Below, in pieces: positions 23,219-32,361 of a stretch of 32,547 nucleotides of DNA (positions are counted from its first letter, which is position 1; the number at the start of each line of letters is the position of its first letter). The stretch spans positions 1-32,547 of the forward strand of contig NZ_QBKP01000028.1 of NCBI RefSeq assembly GCF_003054195.1, read 5' to 3'. Both the position numbers and the translations under genes were made by a program. Below the pieces are notes generated by a model. That model searched no databases and was not told the DNA's origin. It was given only the letters and a program-made list of their open reading frames with translations. The DNA is from Gemmobacter caeni. Its GTDB lineage: Bacteria; Pseudomonadota; Alphaproteobacteria; Rhodobacterales; Rhodobacteraceae.

Positions 23219-24811
23219 GTGAGTGCTGAGCAGGGGATGATCTTCTTGGGCGGTGGTGGCGAGGGCTATGGCACGCCGCAGCAGCTCTTGCTGAAATACG
23301 GCAACCGTCACGGGCTGATCGCCGGGGCGACGGGCACGGGCAAGACGATCACGCTGCAAATCCTGGCGGAAGGGTTCTCCGCCGCCGGTGTGCCGGTCTT
23401 CCTGTCGGATGTGAAGGGCGATCTGGGTGGGCTGGCGGTGCCCGGTTCACCCGAGGGCAAGCTGCATGACGCCTTTATGAAGCGCGCCGCGACCATCGGG
23501 CTGGATCTGGTTTATGACGCGCCGCCTGTCACCTTCTGGGATCTTTATGGCGAGCAGGGCCACCCCGTCCGCACTACCGTCTCCGAGATGGGCCCCTTGC
23601 TGCTGTCGCGGCTGATGGAACTGACCGAACCGCAGGAAGGCGTGATCAACGTGGCCTTCCGGCTGGCGGATGACGAACAGCTTCCGCTGCTGGATCTGAA
23701 AGACCTGCAAGCCATGCTGACCTTCATCGCCGAGAATGCGAAGGCGATCTCGGCCCGTTATGGTCTTGTTTCGGCGGAATCGGCGGCAGCGATCCAGCGG
23801 CGGCTTCTGGTGCTGGAAAATCAGGGCGGGGCAAAGATGTTCGGCGAACCGGCGCTGGCGCTGGCCGATCTGATGCAGACCGATGCGCAGGGCAGGGGCC
23901 GCGTCAATATCCTTGCCGCCGACAAGCTGATGCAGGCGCCGCGTTTGTACGCGACCTTCCTGCTGTGGCTGCTGTCGGAACTGTTCGAGGAGTTGCCCGA
24001 GGTGGGCGACCCCGACAAGCCGAAGCTGGTGTTCTTCTTCGATGAAGCGCATCTGCTGTTTGACGGGGCACCCAAAGGCCTGGTCGACAAGGTCGAGCAG
24101 GTGGCGCGGCTGATCCGCTCGAAAGGGGTGGGGGTCTATTTCATTACCCAGAACCCGGCCGATGTGCCCGACAAGATCCTCGGCCAGTTGGGCAACCGGG
24201 TGCAGCATGCGCTGCGCGCGTTCACCGGTCGCGATCAGGTGGAACTGACACGCGCGGCCGAAACATATCGCCCCAATCCGCGCTTCGATACGAAAGATGC
24301 GATCCGCGAAGTCGGTACCGGCGAAGCCGTAACTTCCTTTCTGGAGGCAAAGGGCGTGCCCGGCATGGTGGAACGTACGCTGATCCGGCCCCCTGCCTCA
24401 CAGATCGGCCCGATCCCGGCTGAGACGCGGGCGGCGATCCTTGCCGCCTCGCCGGTGAAAGGCAAATACGAGACGCTGATCGACCGCGATTCCGCCTATG
24501 AGCGGCTGCGGGCGCGATCAGAGGCCGCCGCGCGCGAGGCGGCGGCGCAGGATGAGGCAAAGGCACGGGAAAAGGCGGGCAGCGACTGGAAGATCGACCG
24601 CAAGGAAATCGAGGAGTTCCGCAATGCCCGCCGCTACGACCCGAAAGGCGGCAGCAGCGCCGAACGGCCGCGCACTACCAGCCGCAGCAGCAGTTCACGC
24701 AGCGACAGCGTGGGCGAGGCCTTTGCCAAAAGCTTTGCCCGGCAACTGGGCACCAAATCCGGGCAGGCGGTTATCCGTGGCGTTCTGGGCACACTTTTCG
24801 GCAAGAAATGA
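23219..24811 (+). CDS. DUF853/HerA-like ATPase (YjgR family)
   Basis: 530 residues. A HerA/FtsK-type P-loop ATPase: Walker A GATGTGKT (36-43), Walker B KLVFFFDEAH with D275-E276, and the sensor/arginine region YFITQNPADVPDKILGQLGNRVQHALRAFT. The C-terminal 110 residues hold a charged helix (AAAREAAAQDEAKAREKAG) and a Ser/Arg-rich linker before AFAKSFARQLGTKSGQAVIRGVLGTLFGKK. Members are widespread, and their cellular role is unclear. The GTG start at 23219 has AGGAAAGGG as Shine-Dalgarno. It is transcribed alone. Unlike defence-type HerA, there is no NurA nuclease or SIR2 gene next to it. Confidence 0.9.
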   Translation: MSAEQGMIFLGGGGEGYGTPQQLLLKYGNRHGLIAGATGTGKTITLQILAEGFSAAGVPVFLSDVKGDLGGLAVPGSPEGKLHDAFMKRAATIGLDLVYDAPPVTFWDLYGEQGHPVRTTVSEMGPLLLSRLMELTEPQEGVINVAFRLADDEQLPLLDLKDLQAMLTFIAENAKAISARYGLVSAESAAAIQRRLLVLENQGGAKMFGEPALALADLMQTDAQGRGRVNILAADKLMQAPRLYATFLLWLLSELFEELPEVGDPDKPKLVFFFDEAHLLFDGAPKGLVDKVEQVARLIRSKGVGVYFITQNPADVPDKILGQLGNRVQHALRAFTGRDQVELTRAAETYRPNPRFDTKDAIREVGTGEAVTSFLEAKGVPGMVERTLIRPPASQIGPIPAETRAAILAASPVKGKYETLIDRDSAYERLRARSEAAAREAAAQDEAKAREKAGSDWKIDRKEIEEFRNARRYDPKGGSSAERPRTTSRSSSSRSDSVGEAFAKSFARQLGTKSGQAVIRGVLGTLFGKK

Positions 24812-24851
24812 CCCGAGAAATGGCACGGGAGCGTCACATGCGTGCCGTTAT

Positions 24852-24881
24852 TTGACCCAATATACCAGACTGGCGCATAAT
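24852..24881 (+). promoter_or_regulatory. Promoter of the CAP-domain RTX gene
   Basis: TTGACC (24852-24857) and CATAAT (24876-24881), 18-bp spacer. Close to consensus; the transcript would start about 18 bp before the ATG at 24906. Confidence 0.5.
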
Positions 24882-24905
24882 GCGCGTGTGATGGGGAGCA
24901 AGTGA

Positions 24906-26288
24906 ATGCCGCTGACGAATGCCGAGCAATATGCGCTTGAACTGATCAACCGTGCCCGGCTCGATCCGCTGGCTGAGATGAAGCGTCTTGGCCTGTCGTC
25001 CCTGAACGACGGGCTGGCCTCCGGAACCATCAAGGCCACAGCCAAGGAGGCTCTGGCCCCGCAGGAACATCTGGAAAGCTCGGCCCAGGCCTATGCGGTG
25101 TGGATCGGCTCCCCGTCCAAGAACGGGCTGAGCTGGCCGGACCTCCAACAGAACTATCTTCCCTATCACTATGGCCCCGGCAAGAATTCGTATGCCGACC
25201 GCATTTATGATGCGGACTACAACGGGGGCAGCGGTGCCAACTGGGTCGGGGAAAACCTGACGCTGCGGGATTACAACGGCACCACCTTCGAAAAAAGCGT
25301 CGTGGCGCATCATGCGGACTGGATGAACAGCCCGGGTCACCGCCTGAACATCCTGCGCGATGAATTCCGCGAGATCGGTTACGCGCAGGAGCGCGGCACT
25401 GTCTCCGGTGTGCCGGTCTCGGTCGCGGTGACCGATTTCGGCAAGGTCGCAAGCCGGGCCTGGGTCACCGGGGTCGCCTATTCCGACCGGGATGGCGACG
25501 GATTCTATTCAATGGGCGAGGGCCGGTCGGGTCTGAAAATCTCTGTCCTCAAGGGGGACCGCGACACCACCACGGGCGCGGGCGGCTATGCCGTGTCGGC
25601 CAAGATGGGCAGCGACGTGACGGTAAAGATCGGCAAGGCCATCACGATCGGCGTCGATCTGGCCGAAGGCAACGTGAAGGTCGATCTGGTCAACGGATCT
25701 GTGCTGAAGGTCTCCGGCGATGTCACGCTGATCAGCGGCATCGCACGGGCCGAACTCCTCGGGGTTGTCGAGGCCGGGCTGACCGGCAATGACAAGGGCA
25801 ATATCCTGACCGGCAACAGCGCGCGCAACACGCTGTCGGGTGAGGGCGGCAATGACGTCCTGCGTGGCGGCGGCGGCAATGACGCGCTGTCCGGGGGCAA
25901 GGGCCGGGATCGGCTGTATGGTGATTTCGGCAATGACACGCTGACCGGCGGGCAGCAGGGCGACAAGCTTTACGGCGGTGCCGGCAAGGACCGGCTCGCC
26001 GGGGAGGCGGGATCGGACATGCTGTATGGCGGGGCCGGGGCCGACACCTTCGTTCTGGGCAAGGGCCATGGCGCGGACCGGGTGATGGATTTCAGCATGG
26101 CCGAGCGTGACCGGCTGGCCTTTGACGACAATCTCTGGACCGGCAAGCTGAACGCGCGCCAGGTGGTCGAGAAATTCGCCTCGGTTACCGAGGCAGGGGT
26201 GGTGTTCGATTTCGGCCGCGGCAACATGCTGGTGCTGGAAGACCTCACCACGACCGACGGTCTGTCGGCGCGGATCGGGATCTTCTGA
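24906..26288 (+). CDS. CAP/SCP-like domain protein with RTX repeats, type I secretion substrate
   Basis: 460 residues without a Sec signal. Residues 1-180 form a CAP (SCP/PR-1-like) domain: LTNAEQYALELINRARLDPLAEM at the start, WVGENLT and HHADWMNSPGHRLNILRDEFREIGYA with the His pair of the family's central cavity. A middle region (about 180-290) contains an EF-hand-like DRDGDGFY loop and a beta-rich linker. RTX nonapeptides follow (about 300-380; GGNDVLRGGGGNDALSGGKG), then a C-terminal hydrophobic-negative secretion tail (LEDLTTTDGLSARIGIF). The substrate is unknown; no transporter genes lie next to it. GGGGAG Shine-Dalgarno. Confidence 0.88.
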   Translation: MPLTNAEQYALELINRARLDPLAEMKRLGLSSLNDGLASGTIKATAKEALAPQEHLESSAQAYAVWIGSPSKNGLSWPDLQQNYLPYHYGPGKNSYADRIYDADYNGGSGANWVGENLTLRDYNGTTFEKSVVAHHADWMNSPGHRLNILRDEFREIGYAQERGTVSGVPVSVAVTDFGKVASRAWVTGVAYSDRDGDGFYSMGEGRSGLKISVLKGDRDTTTGAGGYAVSAKMGSDVTVKIGKAITIGVDLAEGNVKVDLVNGSVLKVSGDVTLISGIARAELLGVVEAGLTGNDKGNILTGNSARNTLSGEGGNDVLRGGGGNDALSGGKGRDRLYGDFGNDTLTGGQQGDKLYGGAGKDRLAGEAGSDMLYGGAGADTFVLGKGHGADRVMDFSMAERDRLAFDDNLWTGKLNARQVVEKFASVTEAGVVFDFGRGNMLVLEDLTTTDGLSARIGIF

Positions 26289-26321
26289 TCCGCGATCCGC
26301 AGCCGCAGGGGATATAGCCCC

Positions 26322-27647
26322 TTACAGCGGACGAACTTTCAGCCGAGTCAGCCGGTTTTCGCGTTTGGCTGCGACTTCAAAGCGGAAGCCGTGGAAGCTG
26401 AAAGCCTGCCCTTCGGCGGGGATCATCTGCGCCTCGTGGATCACCAGACCGGCAATCGTGTTGGCTTCGTCATCGGGCAGGTGCCAGTCCATCGCGCGGT
26501 TCAGGTCCCGGATCGTCATGGCGCCGTCGACGACGTAATCGCCGTTTTCGTCGCGGCTCAGCGCCTCTTCCTTCTGCACCACATCGAATTCGTCGGTAAT
26601 GTCGCCGACGATTTCCTCGATGATGTCCTCCAGCGTGATCAGGCCCTGAATAGCGCCATATTCATCGACGACGATGGCGAAATGCGTGCGCCGCTTGAGG
26701 AACTCGCGCATCTGTTCATCCAGCGTCGTGGTCTCGGGCACGAAATAGGGCTTCATCGCCACTTTCATCACGTCGAGTTCGGACAGCGCGTCGGATTTGC
26801 CCGAATTCTGGCGCAGCACGCGTTCGACCTCGCGCAGCAGATCCTTCGCATGGATCACGCCGACGATGTTCTCGCTGTCACCACGATAAAGCGGCAGGCG
26901 GGTATGCGGCGACGACAGAACCTGCGTCAGGATCGCCTCGGGCGGCAGATCGGCATCGACCATCTCGATATGGCGGCGGTGGCGCATCACCTCTTCCACC
27001 GCGCGGTCCCCGAGATGCAGGGCACCCAGCAGGCGGTCACGGTCTTCCTTTTCCACCGCGCCTTCCGAATGGCCCAGCGCAATGGCGCCCACGATTTCCT
27101 CGCGCATCGCGAGCATCCGGCCCTCGGGGTCAGGCTTCAGACCCATCAGCCGCAGCAGCCCGCGCACCAGAATGCGCACCAGCAAAACGACCGGCGAGAA
27201 AATCACCATCAGAATGCGGATGATCGGCGCGACGCGGGCCGCGACCTGTTCGGGATAGGTGATCGACAGGGTTTTCGGCAGCACCTCGCCAAAGACCAGA
27301 ACCAGCGCTGTCATCACAAAGGTTGCCAGCGCCACGCCATTCGCGCCGACCAGCCGGGTCAGCAGTGCGGTCGCCAGCGAGGCCGACAGGATATTGACGA
27401 TATTGTTGCCCAGCAGCAGCGCGCCGATCATGCGCTCGCTGTCTTCCGTCACCCGCATGGCGGCGGCGGCGCCGGTCGATCCCTTGTCTGCCTGCGCTTT
27501 GAGCTTACCGCGCGAGGCAGCGGTCAGCGCGGTTTCCGAGCCGGAAAAGAAGGCCGACAGCAACAGAAGGCAGACGATGGCCCCCGCCATGATCCAGTCG
27601 GCCGTTTCCAGCAACGGCGCGGCAGCTTCGGCAGTCTCGGGGGTCAT
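26322..27647 (-). CDS. HlyC/CorC family membrane protein (CNNM/DUF21-CBS-CorC)
   Basis: 441 residues. An N-terminal DUF21 domain (about 10-185) has membrane segments such as IMAGAIVCLLLLSAFFSGSETALTAAS and VALATFVMTALVLVFGEVLPKTL; a CBS pair follows (about 205-340; MRHRRHIEMVDADLP, HFAIVVDEYGAIQGLITLEDIIEEIVGDI), and the CorC_HlyC domain closes the chain (about 360-440). These proteins are linked to Mg2+/Co2+ homeostasis; not true hemolysins. The ATG overlaps the xerD stop codon (ATGA). The 33 bp to the convergent CAP gene hold only a weak hairpin. Confidence 0.93.
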   Translation of the reverse strand: MTPETAEAAAPLLETADWIMAGAIVCLLLLSAFFSGSETALTAASRGKLKAQADKGSTGAAAAMRVTEDSERMIGALLLGNNIVNILSASLATALLTRLVGANGVALATFVMTALVLVFGEVLPKTLSITYPEQVAARVAPIIRILMVIFSPVVLLVRILVRGLLRLMGLKPDPEGRMLAMREEIVGAIALGHSEGAVEKEDRDRLLGALHLGDRAVEEVMRHRRHIEMVDADLPPEAILTQVLSSPHTRLPLYRGDSENIVGVIHAKDLLREVERVLRQNSGKSDALSELDVMKVAMKPYFVPETTTLDEQMREFLKRRTHFAIVVDEYGAIQGLITLEDIIEEIVGDITDEFDVVQKEEALSRDENGDYVVDGAMTIRDLNRAMDWHLPDDEANTIAGLVIHEAQMIPAEGQAFSFHGFRFEVAAKRENRLTRLKVRPL

Positions 27648-28594
27648 TCGTCTTCGGTCCTTCGGGCCAGAGGGTGATGGGTCAGAACAAGGGATTTCAG
27701 ATGGTCGTCGAGAACGTGGGTATAGATCTCGGTCGTTGCAACATCTGCGTGGCCCAGAAGGGTCTGGATCACGCGCAGATCGGCACCCCCGGCCAGCAGA
27801 TGCGTTGCGAAGGCATGGCGCAACGTATGGGGTGTGACCTTTCCGGGGGAGACCCCGGCCAGAACCGCAATCTGCTTGATCAGGATGTAGAAATGGTTGC
27901 GTGTCAGATGCCCGGCCGCGCCGCGCCCCGGAAACAGGTATTTCGACGGGGCGGCGCCTTCCTTGCGCGCAGCCTCTTCGGCCCGGTCGCGCCGGGCGAG
28001 CCAGTCGGCCACCGCCTCGCGCGCCGGGGGGGAGAGCGGCACCATGCGCTCTTTCCCGCCCTTGCCGCGCACGAGGATCATCTGCGGATCACCCCGCACC
28101 GCCGCAACCGGTAGTTCGACCAGTTCCGAAACCCGCATCCCGGTGGCATACAGCAATTCCACCAGCGCGCGATTGCGGATCTGGTCGTCCAGCGAGCGGC
28201 CCTTGTCGCGCGCAGCCTCCAGCAGGCGGTCAACCTCGTCATGGCTCAGAACCTGGGGCAGTTTCTTTTCGCGCCCCGGCGCAGACAGACGCAGCGCCGG
28301 ATTGTCGGCCCGCCAATCCTCCTCATGCGCAAAGCGGAACAACTGCCGGATGGCGGACAGCCGCCGTGCGCGGGTGGCGGGCGACAGGCCCCCGGCCTCG
28401 CAGGAGATCAGGTAATGCTCCACCCCCTCGCGGTCGACCGAGGTGAAATCCTGTTTGCGATGCCTGAGCCAGCCTGCGAAATCCAGCAGGTCGCGCCCGT
28501 AGGCCAGCCGCGTATTGCGCGCAGCCGAACGCTCGGCCGCCTGAGCGTCGAGAAAGGTCGAGATCCAGCGCTCCATACCGGCGGGTGCGGTCAT
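27644..28594 (-). CDS. xerD: Site-specific tyrosine recombinase XerD
   Basis: 316 residues. XerD with XerC resolves chromosome dimers at dif. The N-terminal SAM-like core-binding domain (about 1-95) is followed by the catalytic domain with all residues present: R154 (ATGMRVSELVEL), K178 (RGKGGKERMVPL), H256 and R259 (TPHTLRHAFATHLL), H282 (LLGHADVATT) and the Y291 nucleophile (EIYTHV). The ATG at 28594 overlaps the stop of the upstream unknown gene (ATGA); ATG at 28576 is an alternative. Chromosomal, not phage-like: it sits in a tight housekeeping operon with no attP-like flanks. Confidence 0.93.
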   Translation of the reverse strand: MTAPAGMERWISTFLDAQAAERSAARNTRLAYGRDLLDFAGWLRHRKQDFTSVDREGVEHYLISCEAGGLSPATRARRLSAIRQLFRFAHEEDWRADNPALRLSAPGREKKLPQVLSHDEVDRLLEAARDKGRSLDDQIRNRALVELLYATGMRVSELVELPVAAVRGDPQMILVRGKGGKERMVPLSPPAREAVADWLARRDRAEEAARKEGAAPSKYLFPGRGAAGHLTRNHFYILIKQIAVLAGVSPGKVTPHTLRHAFATHLLAGGADLRVIQTLLGHADVATTEIYTHVLDDHLKSLVLTHHPLARRTEDE

Positions 28595-30195
28595 CCGCGC
28601 CGCTCCAGCAGCAGAAGCTCCAGCGCGGTGCGGCGGGCGGCATCCTCCAGTCCCATGCGCCGCAGCAGAGACAGGCCCTCGGCCACGCCGCGCGGATCGC
28701 CATGCACGCCGCGGCCGACCCGCGCAATCGCCCACAGCAGCGCCTCGCCAAAGCGCCGTTCGTCCAGCAGGCGCTGCGGCTCGGCGGTGATTTCCGGCGC
28801 AAGGAAAGCCGGGGCAATGGCGCGCGACATGCTGTCAGGCGGCGTCAGCCCGTTGATTTTTCCGCGCGCAAGCCCGATGAGGAACGCCTCCTGCACATCC
28901 GGCTGCGATACCGCTCCGGCACGGTCCTTCGCGGCCCGTTCATAGGCGGGCGACAGCAGTGCGATGTGAAAGGCCAGCGTAGCGGCATCGCCGGTCAGGC
29001 CCACCTGCATCAGCCGGTCACCATAAAGGGCGGCAAAGGTCGATTCCAGCTCCGCCCCGACCATCGCCTGCCAGACATCAGGCAGGATGCGCGCAATCCG
29101 CGTGCGGTCGCCACCGGACAGCGCGGCATCGAAGCGCTGGAACAGATCGACCCGGTCCCATACCCCGCCAGAGGCGGCAGGCGCCCGCGCGGTATACATG
29201 CCCAGCAGAAGATTTGGGGTGATGGCCCCCACGCGTGACAGCCGTTCTGCCGCTTCAACCTGCGCCTTCCAGCCCGCCTGCGGCCGCAATTCGGCATGGG
29301 CAAAGGCGATGGGCAGACCGAGCGTTGGCAGGGGCTCGCCGATCGCCTCGTAGATGCGCCAGACCAGCGGTGTCGGCTGGGGAGGCGGAGGCAGCGAGGG
29401 GATGCTGTCAGCCAGTTCGGCATCGAGAAACCGCACCAGCAAAACCTCGTCTTCCGGCTCCACCTGGCCAAGCGCGCGGGCAGTGTTCAGCGTCAGGGCG
29501 GCGGCGTTCCAGTCGCCCGCCCGTGCCAGGCAGAACACCCGCGCCGTCAGTGTCGGCGCCAGATGCGGTGAGGATTGCATCTCGATGCAGGCACTGTCTT
29601 CCTGCCCGGTGAGCAGCGCAATGTCGAACCGGCGGCGGAACAGCTCAGGCGTGCGCGCGCGCACCAGCTGGATCAACCCCGAGGCCTGATCCAGTGCCCC
29701 CATCGCCAGCAGCTTGTCGATCCGCGCCAGCAAAAGCCGTCCCTCCGGCCCGCTGTCGACCGGCGGATTGGCCTCGGCCAGCAGAAGCGTGCTGAACAAT
29801 CCCTGGAGGGTGGGCAGGACCGGCTCTTCCGCTTCGGTGATGGTGCGGGCAAGGTCGCTCGCACGGGTCAGCCCCCACAGATCACGCGGCAGGCCGGTGC
29901 GTTCGGCAGGCAACAGCCCCACACTGTCGGGGGTGGGGGCGCCCAGCACCGTCACCGTCACCTCTGCCGGACGCGCATCCTTGGTGACCGCCGGTTCATT
30001 GGCGGGCCGTTCGGGCAGTGGCACCGAACTGGGGATCTTGCCACCCTGCGGTGGTGTGGCGCGATGCGATCCGGGCGCTGCAACGGATTTCGACAGCCAG
30101 TCGATGGCCGACATCGGATTGTCGGCCCGCGCCGGCATCGCTCCGCCCAGGGTCAGGCAGAGAATCGCCGCGAGTCGCCGCGTCTCAATTCGCAT
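28591..30195 (-). CDS. Unknown exported protein, 534 aa
   Basis: I do not recognise a named family. It begins with a signal peptide (RIETRRLAAILCLTLGGAMPARA) and then has a Pro-rich linker (to about residue 75) and a long, mostly alpha-helical, Leu/Ala/Arg-rich body without membrane segments, resembling a superhelical (TPR-like) repeat fold; that is inference from composition. Periplasmic location is likely. ATG at 30195 follows an in-frame TTG directly, and is used here. It overlaps the 44-aa gene upstream by 11 bp and xerD downstream by 4 bp, so translation is coupled through the operon. Conserved placement next to xerD/aroK is expected in related genomes. Confidence 0.75.
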   Translation of the reverse strand: MRIETRRLAAILCLTLGGAMPARADNPMSAIDWLSKSVAAPGSHRATPPQGGKIPSSVPLPERPANEPAVTKDARPAEVTVTVLGAPTPDSVGLLPAERTGLPRDLWGLTRASDLARTITEAEEPVLPTLQGLFSTLLLAEANPPVDSGPEGRLLLARIDKLLAMGALDQASGLIQLVRARTPELFRRRFDIALLTGQEDSACIEMQSSPHLAPTLTARVFCLARAGDWNAAALTLNTARALGQVEPEDEVLLVRFLDAELADSIPSLPPPPQPTPLVWRIYEAIGEPLPTLGLPIAFAHAELRPQAGWKAQVEAAERLSRVGAITPNLLLGMYTARAPAASGGVWDRVDLFQRFDAALSGGDRTRIARILPDVWQAMVGAELESTFAALYGDRLMQVGLTGDAATLAFHIALLSPAYERAAKDRAGAVSQPDVQEAFLIGLARGKINGLTPPDSMSRAIAPAFLAPEITAEPQRLLDERRFGEALLWAIARVGRGVHGDPRGVAEGLSLLRRMGLEDAARRTALELLLLERRG

Positions 30196-30319
30196 CAAGT
30201 GTCACCGGCACCGAAATTTCGCGCGGCTCAGGGTCGGGCAGGCCGAAATAGGCATAGCCCGCAAGCCCCACGAAGCCCAGCATGGCCAGCAGCAGAAGAA
30301 GTTTGATGATGCGCCCCAT
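30185..30319 (-). CDS. Small single-pass membrane protein, 44 aa
   Basis: MGRIIKLLLLLAMLGFVGLAG and so on: a Lys/Arg start, one hydrophobic segment (residues 4-26) and a short Pro/Glu-rich periplasmic-type tail ending VPVTLDAN. The ORF is complete, codon use and third-position GC fit the genome, its stop overlaps the next gene by 11 bp, and it is preceded by a promoter with TATAAT. Function unknown. It could serve as an anchor or regulator for the exported protein encoded next. Confidence 0.7.
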   Translation of the reverse strand: MGRIIKLLLLLAMLGFVGLAGYAYFGLPDPEPREISVPVTLDAN

Positions 30320-30382
30320 ATGCCCGGCCCTCTGACGTGATGTTTATTCCCCGTCACCGCGACCGGCGGGGGTTTGCCGACG

Positions 30383-30411
30383 ATTATATATGGCATTTTG
30401 CGCAAGTTCAC
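30383..30411 (-). promoter_or_regulatory. Candidate promoter of the small protein-unknown-xerD-corC operon
   Basis: Minus strand GTGAAC (30411-30406) and a perfect TATAAT (30388-30383), 17-bp spacer, giving a leader of about 57 nt. It lies in the aroK divergent region. Confidence 0.45.
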
Positions 30412-30467
30412 GCCATTCAGGGCAAAACTTTCTGCGACCGGCAGTCGATTGCCGGACGGGCCGCAGA

Positions 30468-31040
30468 ATGAAGGAAAAAAGGGCGAAGGGGATGGACCGA
30501 CTGAAGAAGACCGTGGCGCTTGTCGGGATGATGGGTGCGGGCAAGACGGCGGTGGGTACCGCCGTGGCGCGGCTTCTGGGGGTTCCGTTCCGTGATTCCG
30601 ACGAAGAAATCGTGCAGGCCGCGCAGCGCAGCATCGCCGAAATCTTTGAACGCGACGGCGAGCCGTTCTTCCGCGCCCGCGAGACCGAGGTACTGGGCCG
30701 CCTGCTGCGTGGAACGCCCTGTATCCTGTCGACCGGCGGTGGTGCCTTTCTGGCCGAACAGAATCGCGCACTGATCGGCGGGGCAGGGGTTTCGGTCTGG
30801 CTTCGGGCCGATCTGGATCTGCTCTGGCAACGCGTGCGGCACAAGACGACCCGGCCGCTGCTGCGCACCGCCAACCCGCGCGAGACGCTGCGCAACCTCT
30901 ATGAGGCGCGGGTGCCGCTCTATGCGATGGCGGATCTGGTGGTGGATGCGGCGCCCGAACTTTCAATCGACGATATGGCACAGCGCGTGGTTGCCGCCCT
31001 TGCGACGCGACCCGATGTGCTGGAAAGGACTGACGCATGA
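30468..31040 (+). CDS. aroK: Shikimate kinase AroK
   Basis: 190 residues. AroK phosphorylates shikimate with ATP in chorismate synthesis. Walker A is GMMGAGKT (20-27), the shikimate site has DSDEEIVQ and FRARETEV, TGGGAFL is the Walker B-like loop, and the lid has the KTTRPLLR Arg. The start is uncertain: ATG at 30468 (used) has GGACGGG upstream, while ATG at 30492 is directly preceded by AGGGG with no spacing. The gene overlaps aroB by ATGA, the usual arrangement. Confidence 0.94.
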   Translation: MKEKRAKGMDRLKKTVALVGMMGAGKTAVGTAVARLLGVPFRDSDEEIVQAAQRSIAEIFERDGEPFFRARETEVLGRLLRGTPCILSTGGGAFLAEQNRALIGGAGVSVWLRADLDLLWQRVRHKTTRPLLRTANPRETLRNLYEARVPLYAMADLVVDAAPELSIDDMAQRVVAALATRPDVLERTDA

Positions 31041-32158
31041 CTGGCATCGAAACCGTTCATGTCGCGCTGGGGGCGCGGGCCTATGATGTGCGTATCGGCA
31101 CCGGGCTGATCGGCGCCGCCGGGCAGGAAATCGCACCGCTGCTGCGGCGCAAGCGCGTGGCTATCGTCAGCGATGCCCATGTCGCCGCCGTGCATCTGGC
31201 GCCACTGCAAGCCGCGCTGGCGGCGGAGGGCATCGTCTCCGAGGCGCTGATCCTTCCGCCCGGTGAGGCGACGAAGGGCTGGCCCGAGTTTTCCCGCACC
31301 GTCGAATGGCTGCTGGAACAGAAAGTTGAACGCCGGGACATCGTGATTGCACTGGGCGGCGGGGTGATCGGCGATCTGGTCGGCTTCGCCTCCGCCGTGC
31401 TGCGACGGGGCGTGCGCTTCGTGCAGATCCCGACCTCGCTTCTGGCCCAGGTCGACAGTTCGGTCGGCGGCAAGACCGGCGTCAATACAGCACAGGGCAA
31501 GAACCTTGTCGGGGCCTTCCACCAGCCCAGTCTGGTTCTGGCGGATATTGACGTGCTGCAAAGCCTGCCCGCGCGCGATTTCCTGTCGGGCTATGGCGAG
31601 GTGGTGAAATACGGCCTTCTGGGCGATTCCGCTTTCTTCGACTGGCTGGAAACCAACGGCCCCGCTCTGGCCGCCGGTGATGCCGACGCCCGGCAATATG
31701 CCGTCCGCCGTTCCGTCGAGATGAAGGCCCGGATCGTGGAGCGCGACGAGACAGAGGAGGGCGACCGCGCCCTGCTGAACCTCGGTCACACCTTCTGTCA
31801 TGCGCTGGAAAAGGCCACCGGCTACAGCGACCGTCTGCTGCACGGCGAAGGTGTCGCCATCGGCTGCGCGCTGGCTTTCGAGCTCAGTCAGCGCCTTGGC
31901 CTTTGCTCGCAAGAGGCTCCCAGCCGCGTTCGCGCCCATCTGCGCTCCATGGGGATGAAGGTCGATATGGCGGATATTCCAGGCGATCTGCCGGACGCCA
32001 CTGCGCTTCTGGCGCTGATGGGGCAGGACAAGAAGGTCATTGATGGCCGCCTGCGCTTCATCCTCGCCCGCGGTATCGGCGGCGCCTTCGTGGCCGAAGA
32101 CGTACCGGGCGATGCCGTCCACACCCTGCTGACCGAAGCCCTGGCCCGGAAGGGCTGA
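31037..32158 (+). CDS. aroB: 3-dehydroquinate synthase AroB
   Basis: 373 residues. AroB cyclises DAHP to 3-dehydroquinate using NAD+ and a Zn/Co ion. The NAD+-binding segment IALGGGVIGDLVGF, the VDSSVGGKTGVNTAQGKN substrate loop, YGEVVKYG and the metal ligands (E in GYGEVVK, H in NLGHTFCHALE and in LLHGEGVAIG) are all present. ATGA overlap with aroK. No terminator could be found after it. Confidence 0.96.
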   Translation: MTGIETVHVALGARAYDVRIGTGLIGAAGQEIAPLLRRKRVAIVSDAHVAAVHLAPLQAALAAEGIVSEALILPPGEATKGWPEFSRTVEWLLEQKVERRDIVIALGGGVIGDLVGFASAVLRRGVRFVQIPTSLLAQVDSSVGGKTGVNTAQGKNLVGAFHQPSLVLADIDVLQSLPARDFLSGYGEVVKYGLLGDSAFFDWLETNGPALAAGDADARQYAVRRSVEMKARIVERDETEEGDRALLNLGHTFCHALEKATGYSDRLLHGEGVAIGCALAFELSQRLGLCSQEAPSRVRAHLRSMGMKVDMADIPGDLPDATALLALMGQDKKVIDGRLRFILARGIGGAFVAEDVPGDAVHTLLTEALARKG

Positions 32159-32361
32159 GGGCAATCGCAATGGCTTCGAAGGCCCGCATCAGGCGGCTGA
32201 TCTTCGGTCGACCGCACATGTCTGTAAGATTGGCTGGGGTGCCAGGATTCGATGAACGATGGAGACCGCCACAGGGTTTCTGCCGGTCTTGTTGGCTCTG
32301 GGGCAACGGGTGGGGCCGAGTGGGGCACTATTCGGCCAAGCTATCCGATTTGCTGAGCAGC
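32159..32361. other. Gene-free region after aroB
   Basis: About 200 bases with no recognisable gene, hairpin or promoter. Plus-strand and antisense frames are open for up to 100 codons but read as unrelated to any family. Confidence 0.3.

Noticed and set aside
27644-28594. XerD as a phage or integron integrase
   Set aside because: It is in a tight, overlapping operon with housekeeping genes and has the normal length and motifs of XerD.
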